A stretch of DNA of 36,473 bases from positions 1 to 36,473 of the forward strand of contig CALXEW010000017.1 in assembly GCA_944387435.1 (NCBI GenBank), given 5' to 3'. Of the stretch, positions 23,443 to 32,402 are shown piece by piece. Source of the DNA: an uncultured Clostridia bacterium. GTDB taxonomy: Bacteria > Bacillota > Clostridia > TANB77 > CAG-508. The first letter of the stretch is position 1, and the number at the start of each line of letters is the position of its first letter. Both the position numbers and the translations under genes were made by a program. Under the pieces are notes generated by a model, which saw only the letters and a program-made list of their open reading frames with translations, searched no databases and was not told the DNA's origin.

Positions 23443-25054
23443 ATGAAAGAAAAGTTTAGGAAAGAGAAAGGAATAACACTAATTGCACTTGTGATTACAA
23501 TTATAGTATTGTTAATTTTAGCAGGAGTATCAATTGCAATGCTAACAGGAGAAAATGGAATACTTTCGCAAGCACAAAGAGCAAAAGAAGAAACAGAACA
23601 AGCAGAAAAAAATGAAATGTCAGATTTAGCAAGCATGGAATCACTAATTAATGAATATCAAAATAATATTAGTATACCGCAAGTAACAGATGAAGATCCA
23701 GGACAATTAGAAGAAGAAGGAACAGATACTTTAGTAATAAATAGTATAGAAGATTTAGTATTTTTCTCAAATGACGTAACAAATGGAAACACATATGAAG
23801 GAAAAACAGTAAAATTAGGAGTAAACTTAGATTTTAATTCAGATAAATCATATGTAGACCCAGATAGAACAAATTTTGGACGGATATAATGGACCATTAA
23901 AACAAGCATTAACAACAGAAATAGGGTTTAGTCCAATAGGAGAAATAGCATCAACTGGAACAAAGTGTTTCTATGGAATTTTTGATGGAAATAATAATGC
24001 AATATGTTCATTATATATAAATATAGATAGAGATGAAAATATAAGAGTAGGATTATTTTCAACTAATTATGGAGAAATTAGAAATTTAGGATTAGTAAAT
24101 ACCAATATTACGGTGAAAGGGATAACAACATCAGTAGGGGGAGTAACAGGAGTAGGTCATAATAATATTTATGATTGTTATATCACAGGTAATATAAATG
24201 TAACAGGAAGTTCATGGATGCCTGTTGGCGGATTATGTGGAGTAATGCAAGAAGAAGCTAATATTGAAAATTGTTATAATTTAGCCAATATAAATGCTAC
24301 AAATATTAAGGAAGGATGGGGAAGTGCAGATATAGGTTGTGGAGGAATAGTAGGGCAAGGAAAAGCTAATATAAATAAATGTTACAATAAAGGAAAAATT
24401 GTAGCTAATGGTGGAGATAATTATATAAATATAGGCGGAATTTGTGGACATTTAGATGACGGATATATTAAAAACTGTTACAATAATGCGGAAATAGAAG
24501 GCAGTGGGGGGACGACTCAAGGATTAACTTATATAGCTGGAATTGTTGGAGGCTCTAGTGTGAGTGATATAATGAATTGTTACAATTTCGGAAAAATAAC
24601 AGGGGATATATATGGAGCTAGAATAGGAGGAATTATAGGACAGCAACGTACTAATAACTCTACAATAAATAATGTGTTTAATATAGGCGAAATAGTGATA
24701 AAAAATAAGGATACTTACGCAGTAGGTGGAATAGTAGGATATGCTGTAGAAAATAGTGAAAACTATGTAGATATAAACAATGCATATAATATTGGAATAA
24801 TTGAACTAAACAATTTAAATCTTTCTCAAGTTGGAAGTATAGCAGGAAGTAATCTGATAACATTTAGTAATTGTTTCTATTTAAAAGGAACTTGTGCTAT
24901 AGGTGCAGCCGGAAGTGAAACAGTTACAGGGATTCAAGAGATAGATAGTATTAATGAATTTCCAACTGTGTTAAGTGTTGTAAATGGAGATAGAGCTTTT
25001 AAAGAAGATACTAATAATATAAATAATGGATATCCAATTTTAGAGTGGCAGTAG
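23443..25054 (+). CDS. Prepilin-anchored GLUG-repeat surface protein 3, needs +1 shift
   Basis: The reconstructed protein has 536 residues. ATG at 23443 with AAAGGAGG upstream. A shorter basic start (KEKFRKEKG) leads into the same prepilin-like helix ITLIALVITIIVLLILAGVS. The CGGA break is at codon 147, after which the fused frame runs through FYGIFDGNNNAICSLYIN and about eight GLUG repeats (for example VGGVTGVGHNNIYDCYITGN), ending GYPILEWQ. The GLUG part is clearly diverged from genes 1 and 2, as expected for exposed regions, while the anchor-side block is identical to gene 2. Confidence 0.82.
23881..23884 (+). other. CGGA +1 frameshift site in prepilin-GLUG gene 3
   Basis: Codon 147 is CGG followed by A. 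Zero frame gives CGG ATA TAA. Plus-one reading gives GGA TAT AAT GGA CCA. It is identical by descent or conversion to the gene 2 site, so it is not an independent case. Confidence 0.75.
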
Positions 25055-25057
25055 AAA

Positions 25058-25085
25058 AATGGCAAGCTAGACTTGCTATTTTTTT
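25058..25085 (+). terminator. Terminator of prepilin-GLUG gene 3
   Basis: AATGGCAAG (25058-25066) with CTTGCTATT (25072-25080) and seven T. It separates the cluster from the DUF4143 ATPase. Confidence 0.85.
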
Positions 25086-25121
25086 GAATCAAAAGTTAAA
25101 CTTTAAAATAGAGGTGATAAT

Positions 25122-26378
25122 ATGCCATATATTAAAAGAAGTATAGAAAAAGTATTTAAAGAAATGGAAAAAACTTTTCCTGTCGTAATGGTAACAGGCT
25201 CTAGACAAGTTGGAAAAACAACTATGTTAAAGGAATTAACTGAAAATAAAAATATAAATTATGTAACATTAGATAGTCTTGATGCAAGAGCTTTAGCAAA
25301 AGAAGATCCAGAATTATTTTTAAGGACTTATGAAACACCGTTAATAATAGATGAATTTCAATATGCACCTAATATATTATCATATATAAAAATAATAGTA
25401 GATGAGAAAAGACACGAGAGAGTAAAAGATTCTAATGTAAAGGTAAATGGTTTGTTTTATTTAACTGGTTCTCAGGTTTTTGAAATAATGGAAGAAACAC
25501 CAGAGTCATTAGCGGGAAGAGTTGGAATATTAGATTTATATACTTTAAGTAATAGAGAAATGAATGGGTTAGATGGAGAAATATTTTTACCAGATTCAAA
25601 ACTATTAAAGAAAAAAGAGAAGACAGAAATGCTTACAATTTCTAAATTATTTGAAAAAATTTTAAATGGAGGGTATCCAGAGATTTTTATTAATAAGAAT
25701 ATGAGTAGAGCAAAATTCTTTGATAGTTATGTAAGAACATATATAGAAAGAGATATTAGAAAATTAATAAATGTACAAGATGAAATAAAATTTTATAAAT
25801 TTATTGGAAATGTAGCGGCAAGAACAGCACAAGAATTAAATATAACAGATATATGTAAAGATATAGGAATAACAAATACAACAGGAGAAAAATGGTTATC
25901 TATATTAGTAAATACAGGAATAGTCTTTTTGCTACAGCCATATTCAAACAACACAGTGGCAAGAGTAGTAAAAAGGCCTAAAATATATGTTACAGATACA
26001 GGACTTAGCTGCTATTTAGCGGGATATTTAGATAGCTTAACATTAGAAAAAAGTGCATATAATGGAGCAATATTTGAAACTTATGTAGTTACAGAAATAT
26101 TAAAATCATTTTCTAATAATGGAGAAGATGCAAAAAAACATCTATATTATTATAGAGATAATAATGGAAAAGAAATAGACTTGTTAATAATATATGATAA
26201 TGTAGTTTATCCAATTGAGATTAAAAAAAGTGCCAGTCCAAAAACAGATGCGATAAAAAAACTTGATGTGGTTAAAAAGTTTGGGATGCAAGTTGGAAAT
26301 GGAGGAGTGATATGTATGAAACAAGATATATTTCCAATAGATAGAAATAATAATTATATACCAATAGAATATTTATAA
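25122..26378 (+). CDS. ATPase with DUF4143 domain (AAA_14 type)
   Basis: The 418-residue protein has a P-loop near the N-terminus (VTGSRQVGKTTMLKEL), a Walker B-like LIIDEFQYAP, the sensor segment FYLTGSQVFEIM followed by SLAGRVGILDLYTLS, and a C-terminal DUF4143 part with KIYVTDTGLSCYLAGY, FETYVVTEILKS and the nuclease-like YYRDNNGKEIDLLI ... YPIEIKKS. This is the common two-domain family found singly in bacteria and archaea. The C-terminal E/D-x-K pattern suggests a PD-(D/E)xK-like fold. The role is unknown. GAGGTGAT precedes the ATG, and terminators lie on both sides, so it is monocistronic. Confidence 0.9.
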   Translation: MPYIKRSIEKVFKEMEKTFPVVMVTGSRQVGKTTMLKELTENKNINYVTLDSLDARALAKEDPELFLRTYETPLIIDEFQYAPNILSYIKIIVDEKRHERVKDSNVKVNGLFYLTGSQVFEIMEETPESLAGRVGILDLYTLSNREMNGLDGEIFLPDSKLLKKKEKTEMLTISKLFEKILNGGYPEIFINKNMSRAKFFDSYVRTYIERDIRKLINVQDEIKFYKFIGNVAARTAQELNITDICKDIGITNTTGEKWLSILVNTGIVFLLQPYSNNTVARVVKRPKIYVTDTGLSCYLAGYLDSLTLEKSAYNGAIFETYVVTEILKSFSNNGEDAKKHLYYYRDNNGKEIDLLIIYDNVVYPIEIKKSASPKTDAIKKLDVVKKFGMQVGNGGVICMKQDIFPIDRNNNYIPIEYL

Positions 26379-26415
26379 ATTCGATAAGAAAAAATTAAGA
26401 ATTTTAGACTTATAG

Positions 26416-26440
26416 AAAGCAAGGTTTTCCTTGCTTTTTA
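26416..26440 (+). terminator. Terminator after the DUF4143 ATPase
   Basis: AAAGCAAGG (26416-26424) pairs with CCTTGCTTT (26429-26437) around TTTT, then T-run. Confidence 0.88.
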
Positions 26441-26487
26441 TTATGTTTTATAGTAAAATAAAAACACAAAAACTAAGGAGAAATTTT

Positions 26488-27678
26488 ATGAAAGATATAT
26501 GGAAAGAAGAAACAGTAGAAGGAGTAAAAAAAATAAATAAAAAGAAAATAATAGTAACTACTGTAGTAGTTATTATTATTGTGATGTTAACAGTTGTTGG
26601 GGGATTATATATATCAAATAGAGTCGTCCGAGATTGGATAGATAGAAATATATTTAGAAAAGAAGTAGAACAAGACACTGTTGCTACAATAGAATTAAAT
26701 GAAGAACAACAGGCTAATATTTATGCTTTTAATAGATATATAGGTATATTAAATCAAACAAAATTTACCATTTATGGAAATACAGGAAATGAAGAAGCGA
26801 CACTTGATGTACAAATATCAAGCCCAATATTTAGCTCAGCAAATAGATTTTTAGCAATTGCAGAAAACAAAGGACAAAAATTCTATTTAATAGCTGATAG
26901 AAATATATCTTGGCAAGGGGAAGTAGATGGAAATATTTCACAAATATATGTAAATAAGAATGGATATGTAGCAGTAGCCATTACAGGAACAAGTTATAAA
27001 ACTGTAATAAAAATGTACAATCCGGACGGAAAAGAAATGTTTACTACATTCTTAGCAAATACAAGAGCTGTAGATGTAAGTGTATCAAATGATAATAAGT
27101 ATTTAGCAATAGCAGAAGTAGATACGTCAGGAACAATGGTACAATCAAATATAAAAGTAATATCAGTAGATAAAGCAGAAGAGGGACAAACTGAGGAATC
27201 TTTAGAAAAAACGTATAATAGTGAAACAGGCAAATTAATAACTAATGTAAAATATCAAGATAGAGGAAGATTAGTCTGTATGTATACAGATTCTATAACA
27301 GTAATAGAAAATGACCAAGAAACATCGCTAGTAGACAGTGAAGATAAAAAGATAACATTTCAATCAGTAGAGCTAGAAAATAATATGTGTTATGTAGAAG
27401 AAAAATCTTCTGGATTATTTACAGCAGACTCAGTTGTAAACATAGTAAATATTGATAACAAAGAAACAAAACAATATACTGTAAATTATGTTGCAAGAGA
27501 AATTTATACAAACGGAAGTATAATTGCATTAAATTTAGGGACAGAAATAGAATTTATAAACACTGGAGGATGGCTTGTTAAAAGATACATAGCAAACCAA
27601 GAAATAACAACTATTGTTGTTTCAGATAGCATTGCTGGTATTATTTACAGAGATAAAATAGAAATTATAAATTTATAG
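26488..27678 (+). CDS. DUF5711-family membrane-anchored protein
   Basis: The 396-residue protein starts at ATG 26488, with AAGGAG 7 bases upstream; the longer frame from 26431 crosses the preceding terminator. A short basic N-terminus is followed by one membrane span (VTTVVVIIIVMLTVVGGLYI), then a large extracellular part with repeating four-stranded units (for example FLAIAENKGQKFYLIADRNI and KYLAIAEVDTSG), suggesting a beta-propeller as in DUF5711 proteins of Clostridia. It is followed 9 bases later by a CvpA-family gene. This pairing is common and hints at a role in the cell envelope, but no function is established. Confidence 0.8.
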   Translation: MKDIWKEETVEGVKKINKKKIIVTTVVVIIIVMLTVVGGLYISNRVVRDWIDRNIFRKEVEQDTVATIELNEEQQANIYAFNRYIGILNQTKFTIYGNTGNEEATLDVQISSPIFSSANRFLAIAENKGQKFYLIADRNISWQGEVDGNISQIYVNKNGYVAVAITGTSYKTVIKMYNPDGKEMFTTFLANTRAVDVSVSNDNKYLAIAEVDTSGTMVQSNIKVISVDKAEEGQTEESLEKTYNSETGKLITNVKYQDRGRLVCMYTDSITVIENDQETSLVDSEDKKITFQSVELENNMCYVEEKSSGLFTADSVVNIVNIDNKETKQYTVNYVAREIYTNGSIIALNLGTEIEFINTGGWLVKRYIANQEITTIVVSDSIAGIIYRDKIEIINL

Positions 27679-27687
27679 GAGATTATT

Positions 27688-28293
27688 ATGGGAATTATTA
27701 TTGATGGAGTAATTGTTTTATTTATATTATTATCAGTATTTTTTGGATACAAAAAAGGATTAGTATCTTTAGGAATACATTTAGTTGCATTTGTTGTAGC
27801 TTTAGTTATAGCTTTTATATTATATAGACCTATAGGAAATTTAATAATAAATACAACAGGAATAGACGAAAGTTTACAAGGAAGTATAGAGACGAAATTA
27901 GAAGAAATAGTGGGAAGCGAGGAAACGGATGCAGTTAGTACTTTAATTGGTGATATTCAAAATAGTGCAGTGTCAGAAACAGCAAGAAGCTTATCTATGA
28001 ATATAATATATGGAGGAACAATTATAATATTATTTATAATACTAAGAATTGCTTTAGTATTTATAAGTGCAATAGCAAACTGGGTGGCAGAGTTACCAAT
28101 TTTAAAACAAGCAAATAAAGCAGGAGGAATTATTTATGGATTATTAAGAGGAGTGTTAATAGTATATGTTATATTATTAATTATAAATTTAATAATAACA
28201 TTCAATCCACAAGGAGCTTTAAACGAATATATAGGTCAAACGTATTTGGCAAAAGCAATGTTAGAATACAACATACTTAATGTATTTTTCTAA
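27688..28293 (+). CDS. CvpA-family membrane protein
   Basis: The 201-residue protein has four membrane spans. The start GIIIDGVIVLFILLSVFFGY and the KKGLVSLGIHLVAFVV segment match the colicin V production protein family; the later spans are TIIILFIILRIALVFIS and GVLIVYVILLIINLIIT. In other bacteria CvpA members support envelope integrity. It is co-transcribed with the DUF5711 gene (9-base gap, GGAGATT ribosome site). About 75 bases later an LCP gene has its own promoter. Confidence 0.87.
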   Translation: MGIIIDGVIVLFILLSVFFGYKKGLVSLGIHLVAFVVALVIAFILYRPIGNLIINTTGIDESLQGSIETKLEEIVGSEETDAVSTLIGDIQNSAVSETARSLSMNIIYGGTIIILFIILRIALVFISAIANWVAELPILKQANKAGGIIYGLLRGVLIVYVILLIINLIITFNPQGALNEYIGQTYLAKAMLEYNILNVFF

Positions 28294-28309
28294 AAAATGT
28301 CTATATTTG

Positions 28310-28338
28310 TTGCATTATGTAATAAATTTTGCTATACT
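28310..28338 (+). promoter_or_regulatory. Promoter of the LCP gene
   Basis: TTGCAT (28310-28315), a 17-base spacer and TATACT (28333-28338), placing the start about 25 bases before the coding region. Confidence 0.7.
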
Positions 28339-28369
28339 TTTATCATGAAAATTTTAGGAGTTGAGTATT

Positions 28370-29764
28370 TTGAAAGAAAACAATAAAAACAAAAGAGAAA
28401 ATAGTAAGGGGAAGTCAAATAAGACAACTAATGTAAAAACAAAGCAAAATCCAAATGTAAAAAAGAAGAAAAAGAAATGGAAGAAAGTTTTATTAATAAT
28501 TTTACTATTACTATTAATAGCAGGAGGAGTTTTTGCGTACAGAGTATATAAAACAGGAGGAAATAGCTGGAATTTAAGTGGATTAATTGCAACGGCAGTT
28601 GGGCATGATGAAAATACTAAAAAGAATTTAGAAGAATTTAAATGTTTAGTATTAGGAATAAGTACTGACGAGGAAGGAGCGCTTCTTACAGATACAATAA
28701 TGGTTGCGTCATATAATCCAAATACACAAAAAGCAACCTTATTATCTATTCCAAGAGATACTTATACTGGTAAAAATCCGGCGAAAGCAACAGCGTATCA
28801 AAAAATTAATTCTATATACAGTAGAAATAAAGATCCACAAGATGTTTTAGATGCAGTAAATGATATAACAGGATTAAACTTAGAGTATTATGTAATAGTA
28901 AAAACGGAAGGATTTATAAAATTAGTTGATGCAATAGGTGGGGTTACATTTAATGTTCCTATAGATATGGATTATGATGATACATCACAAGATTTACACA
29001 TACATCTAAAAGCAGGGGAACAAATGCTTGATGGAGATAAAGCAGAACAATTGGTACGTTTTAGACATAACAATGATGGAACTTCATACCCAGAAGAATA
29101 TGGAGATAACGACTTAGGAAGAATGAGAACTCAAAGAGAATTTATAATGGCAGTAATAAAACAAACAGCTAGAGTAGAAAATATATTTAAACTTGGTGAA
29201 ATATTAGATGTAGCAGAACAAAATGTAATAACTAATGTTGATTTTAACGTAATTAAAGATTATATACCATATGCAGTGGAATTTAATACAGCTAATTTAT
29301 TAACAGCCACATTACCAGGGGAAAGTACAAACAAAAACGAAGTTGGTACATGGGTATTTATACATGATGAAGAGGAAACCGCAGCCTTAGTACAAGAGTT
29401 ATTTTATGATAGAGATAAAACAGAAGAAACAACAGAAGAAAATTCAAGTAATACAAGCAACACAACTTCAAGTACAGTTTCAACAAAAAGTAAATCAGAG
29501 ATAAAAGTAGAGGTAATAAATGGAACTGGAACAAGTAGTAATTTGCAACAAGCAGTAAATGCATTAGAAGAAGCAGGATATAATGTAACAAGAACAGGAA
29601 GTACAAATACAACCTCAAAAACAATTATAATGAATAAGAAAAATATAGGTGATGCAGTCTTAGAGGGAATAGAACAAGCTTTGAGTGCAGGAACTGTTGA
29701 AAATAGCGAATCAAGCTCAAGCAAAGTTGATGTAACAGTTATCTTAGGAAGAGATTATAATTAA
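28370..29764 (+). CDS. LytR-CpsA-Psr (LCP) family glycopolymer ligase with LytR_C domain
   Basis: The protein has 464 residues. TTG at 28370 is preferred, 9 bases after TAGGAG; the TTG at 28361 touches the ribosome site. A lysine-rich cytoplasmic tail and one membrane span (VLLIILLLLLIAGGVFAY) lead to the extracellular LCP domain with FKCLVLGISTDEEGALLTDT, TLLSIPRDTYTG, the arginines of LVRFRHNNDG and the LGRMRTQREFI helix. The C-terminal part (IKVEVINGTGTSS to VTVILGRDYN) is a LytR_C domain after a serine/threonine-rich linker. LCP enzymes attach teichoic acids or other polymers from lipid carriers to peptidoglycan. Confidence 0.92.
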   Translation: MKENNKNKRENSKGKSNKTTNVKTKQNPNVKKKKKKWKKVLLIILLLLLIAGGVFAYRVYKTGGNSWNLSGLIATAVGHDENTKKNLEEFKCLVLGISTDEEGALLTDTIMVASYNPNTQKATLLSIPRDTYTGKNPAKATAYQKINSIYSRNKDPQDVLDAVNDITGLNLEYYVIVKTEGFIKLVDAIGGVTFNVPIDMDYDDTSQDLHIHLKAGEQMLDGDKAEQLVRFRHNNDGTSYPEEYGDNDLGRMRTQREFIMAVIKQTARVENIFKLGEILDVAEQNVITNVDFNVIKDYIPYAVEFNTANLLTATLPGESTNKNEVGTWVFIHDEEETAALVQELFYDRDKTEETTEENSSNTSNTTSSTVSTKSKSEIKVEVINGTGTSSNLQQAVNALEEAGYNVTRTGSTNTTSKTIIMNKKNIGDAVLEGIEQALSAGTVENSESSSSKVDVTVILGRDYN

Positions 29765-29768
29765 AAAA

Positions 29769-29804
29769 TAAAGATAAGTTATCTATTTTGATAACTTATC
29801 TTTA
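29769..29804. terminator. Bidirectional terminator
   Basis: A perfect 15-bp stem, TAAAGATAAGTTATC (29769-29783) with GATAACTTATCTTTA (29790-29804), lies between the convergent LCP and carboxypeptidase genes. Confidence 0.9.
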
Positions 29805-29843
29805 TAAAAACTTTATTTTCAGTATATTATTTTGATATTTTTA

Positions 29844-31052
29844 TTAATCAATTATTTCTTTTTTTCTAGTAATTTTCCAAATTATAAATATAAAAATGAT
29901 AATTATAAGTGTAACTATTAAATAAACTATTGAATTTGACTTTTCTACATCATGAGATGCAATTAGATTACTGGTATAGTTAACTCCATTTATAGAATAT
30001 GTAACTTTACCTAAGACATCTCCTTGTGATATAGGAGCAGAAATATTAGTATTTAAATCAATTATAGGTATTAATTCTGAATTGTCATTTGTCTCTACTA
30101 AAGCAGGTATTGTTTCTGAAATTAATACATCCAAGTTTTTGGTATTATTTGAAGCCCCATTTATAGTTATATTAGTTACTACATCGTTTTCATTAATAAT
30201 ATTTTTTAATTCATAATTAGAAAAAGCATATTCGTAAAGTTCACGTGTAACATTGAATCTATCATCATTTCCAAGAACAACACAAATTAATTCTAGGTCG
30301 TTATTATAAGCAGCAGTAACTAAACAATGTTTAGCCTGAGATGTAAATCCAGTTTTTCCTGAAAATACATACTGATAGTAGTATTCATTTCCAGCGATTA
30401 AAAGCTGGTTAGTAGAATCGTATTTTCTTGGACCTGACATATTAGTTGCAGGTATTGCACAAGAAGCTTGCCCGCTTATTTTTCTAAAAGTCTCATTTTG
30501 AAGACAATATTTCATAAGAAAAGCTAAATCATGTGCTGTTGTGTAATGATTATCATCATGTAATCCGTAAGTATTAGTAAAATGAGTGTCTTCTAAGCCT
30601 AATTCATTTAATTTAGTATTCATCATACTAACAAAACTATCTATAGAACCACCAACATGTTCTGCTAAAACATTTGCGGCGTCGTTTGCTGAATGTACAA
30701 GTAAAAGCTCTAATAATTGCTCAATAGTTAATTGCTCTCCTACTTGAATCTCAGCAATAGAATAACCTTCTGGAATACTTGCTACTGCATCATAACTTGC
30801 GGTTGCTATATCATTTAAGTTGCAATTTTCAAGTGTAAGTATTGCAGTCATAATCTTAGTAGTACTTGCGGGATACATTCTAGTATTTGCGTCTTTAGTA
30901 TAAAGAGGTTTAGTTGTTCTATTATCCATCAAATATATACTACCTGTATCAATAGAAGGAGCTTCTGATGCATTACTCACAGTTACATAAGCATTTGAAA
31001 AAAGTATCAAAAATATAAAAGTTAAAGTTATAAAAAGTTTTTTTATTTTCAT
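29844..31052 (-). CDS. Serine-type D-alanyl-D-alanine carboxypeptidase (S11, PBP5-like)
   Basis: The 402-residue protein trims the terminal D-Ala from peptidoglycan stem peptides outside the membrane. It has a signal peptide (LFITLTFIFLILFSNAYVTV), the active-site motifs in order, STTK within YPASTTKIMTAI (near residue 63), SAN within LLVHSANDAANVLAEH (near residue 120) and KTG within FSGKTGFTSQAKH, and a C-terminal membrane anchor (VIYLIVTLIIIIFIFIIW) with a basic tail. Start at 31052 has AGGAG upstream. It is divergent from comEA. Confidence 0.93.
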   Translation of the reverse strand: MKIKKLFITLTFIFLILFSNAYVTVSNASEAPSIDTGSIYLMDNRTTKPLYTKDANTRMYPASTTKIMTAILTLENCNLNDIATASYDAVASIPEGYSIAEIQVGEQLTIEQLLELLLVHSANDAANVLAEHVGGSIDSFVSMMNTKLNELGLEDTHFTNTYGLHDDNHYTTAHDLAFLMKYCLQNETFRKISGQASCAIPATNMSGPRKYDSTNQLLIAGNEYYYQYVFSGKTGFTSQAKHCLVTAAYNNDLELICVVLGNDDRFNVTRELYEYAFSNYELKNIINENDVVTNITINGASNNTKNLDVLISETIPALVETNDNSELIPIIDLNTNISAPISQGDVLGKVTYSINGVNYTSNLIASHDVEKSNSIVYLIVTLIIIIFIFIIWKITRKKEIID

Positions 31053-31158
31053 TCTTATTCTCCTTAGTTCCCCTACATTCTAATAATATACAATAATTCG
31101 ACAAAATTTTCAATAGAAAAATAAATGTATAAAAAATAATTAAGAAAAGAGTGATATT

Positions 31159-31803
31159 ATGAAATATATTAATAAAAAGCAAAAAATATTATTAATTATA
31201 ATAATTTCTATTATAACATTAGGAATTATATATTATTCGCAGATTGTAAAAACAAGTGAAGAATTTGATATAGATGAACAAAATTTGGAAATAGTAGAAA
31301 ACAAGACAGAAGAAAAAACTGAAGATATAGACCAAGTTGCTAAAATAATAGTACATGTATCAGGGGCAGTAAAACAAGAAGGAATTGTAGAACTAGAAGA
31401 AAATAGTAGGGTAGCTGATGCAATAGAATTGGCTGGAGGAGTAAGAGAGGATGCCTATATGAAAGATGTTAATTTGGCTGAGCTCTTAGAAGATGGAATG
31501 AAAATATATATACCCTCAAAAGAAGAAGTAGAGAACCAAAAAGAGAGTGGAAATTATGTTGGAAACACTAATACAAGTAATAAAAATACAACAGATAAAA
31601 ATGATTTAAATAGTAAAGTGAATATAAATACAGCAACTAAAGAAGAATTAGATACTTTACCAGGAATAGGGGAATCAACAGCAAATAAAATAATAAATTA
31701 TAGAGAAGAAAACGGAAAATTCAAATCAATTGAAGAAATTAAAGAAGTAAGTGGAATAGGAGATAGCAAATTCGAACAGATAAAAGATTTAATAGAAATC
31801 TAA
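31159..31803 (+). CDS. comEA: ComEA-type DNA-binding competence protein
   Basis: The 214-residue protein has an N-terminal membrane anchor (ILLIIIISIITLGIIYYS), an acidic linker, an SLBB domain (IIVHVSGAVKQEGIVELEEN), a polar linker and a C-terminal helix-hairpin-helix pair (VNINTATKEELDTLPGIGES, then FKSIEEIKEVSGIGDSKFEQ). This is the complete ComEA layout. In transformable Gram-positives it binds double-stranded DNA outside the membrane for uptake with ComEC. No comEB or comEC follows, so the rest of the machinery would be elsewhere. The three pilin-like proteins in this window are of another kind and are not evidence of a competence pilus. Confidence 0.92.
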   Translation: MKYINKKQKILLIIIISIITLGIIYYSQIVKTSEEFDIDEQNLEIVENKTEEKTEDIDQVAKIIVHVSGAVKQEGIVELEENSRVADAIELAGGVREDAYMKDVNLAELLEDGMKIYIPSKEEVENQKESGNYVGNTNTSNKNTTDKNDLNSKVNINTATKEELDTLPGIGESTANKIINYREENGKFKSIEEIKEVSGIGDSKFEQIKDLIEI

Positions 31804-31847
31804 AAAAGAAATTTTAATTTGTTTTATAAGAAATTATAGCTTTTTTC

Positions 31848-31892
31848 TTGACAAAGTTAACCATTCATAGTAGAATGTTAGCGTAAGCTAAC
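31848..31892 (+). promoter_or_regulatory. Promoter with palindromic operator of the regulator-suf-fic operon
   Basis: TTGACA (31848-31853), a 17-base spacer and TAGAAT (31871-31876) are followed directly by the palindrome GTTAGC-GTAA-GCTAAC (31877-31892), which would cover the transcription start. Its half-site resembles the TTAG/CTAA arms of DtxR/MntR boxes, and the first gene is a DtxR-family regulator, so metal-dependent autorepression is the simplest reading. Confidence 0.78.
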
Positions 31893-31907
31893 AAAAAGGA
31901 GAAAACT

Positions 31908-32381
31908 ATGAAACTAACTGGTTCCCAAGAAGAATATTTAAAAACGATATATCTTTTAGAGAAAAATAATAAAAAAGTAAGAGTAACAGATATTGCTAAC
32001 AAATTAAAAATAACAAAGCCAAGTGTAAATAAAGGTATTAATACATTAAAAGAAATGGGACTGGCTAACTACAAAGCATATGGTAATATATCTTTGACAG
32101 AAGAAGGGGAAACGATTGCTGTTGGGATAATTAAAAGACAAGATATACTAGAAATGTTTTTAGTAGAAGTCCTTGAAATAGATAAAAAACAAGCAATTGA
32201 AGAAGCAAAAGCAATGAAACATGCAATGTCTGAAAGTACAGCACTAAAACTTGATAAGTACATTACAGAGGTTTTAAATCTAGGAGACCTGGACTGTGGA
32301 TATGATGCAAACAGTGAAAAATGTAGGAGATGTGTTAAAGTAACAGCTAAAAATAGATTAAAGAAAAATGTAAATAATTAA
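31908..32381 (+). CDS. DtxR-family metal-dependent regulator with C-terminal cysteine cluster
   Basis: The 157-residue protein has a winged helix (GSQEEYLKTIYLLEKNNKKV, ITKPSVNKGINTLKEMGL) and a dimerisation/metal domain (GIIKRQDILEMFLVEVLEI, AKAMKHAMSESTALKLDKY) of the DtxR/MntR type, but no SH3 domain. The tail carries CGYDANSEKCRRC, three cysteines not usual in MntR, which may bind iron or an Fe-S cluster. AAAGGAG precedes the ATG. It leads an operon with SufC and SufB, so it probably senses iron or cluster status and acts at the palindrome at 31877. Confidence 0.88.
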   Translation: MKLTGSQEEYLKTIYLLEKNNKKVRVTDIANKLKITKPSVNKGINTLKEMGLANYKAYGNISLTEEGETIAVGIIKRQDILEMFLVEVLEIDKKQAIEEAKAMKHAMSESTALKLDKYITEVLNLGDLDCGYDANSEKCRRCVKVTAKNRLKKNVNN

Positions 32382-32402
32382 AAAGGAGGAAGTAAAAGAT
32401 AT

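Noticed and set aside
31159..31803. ComEA plus the prepilin-like genes as a competence pilus locus
   Set aside because: The prepilin-like proteins carry large GLUG domains and lie far from comEA, and no comG, prepilin peptidase or comEC genes are present.
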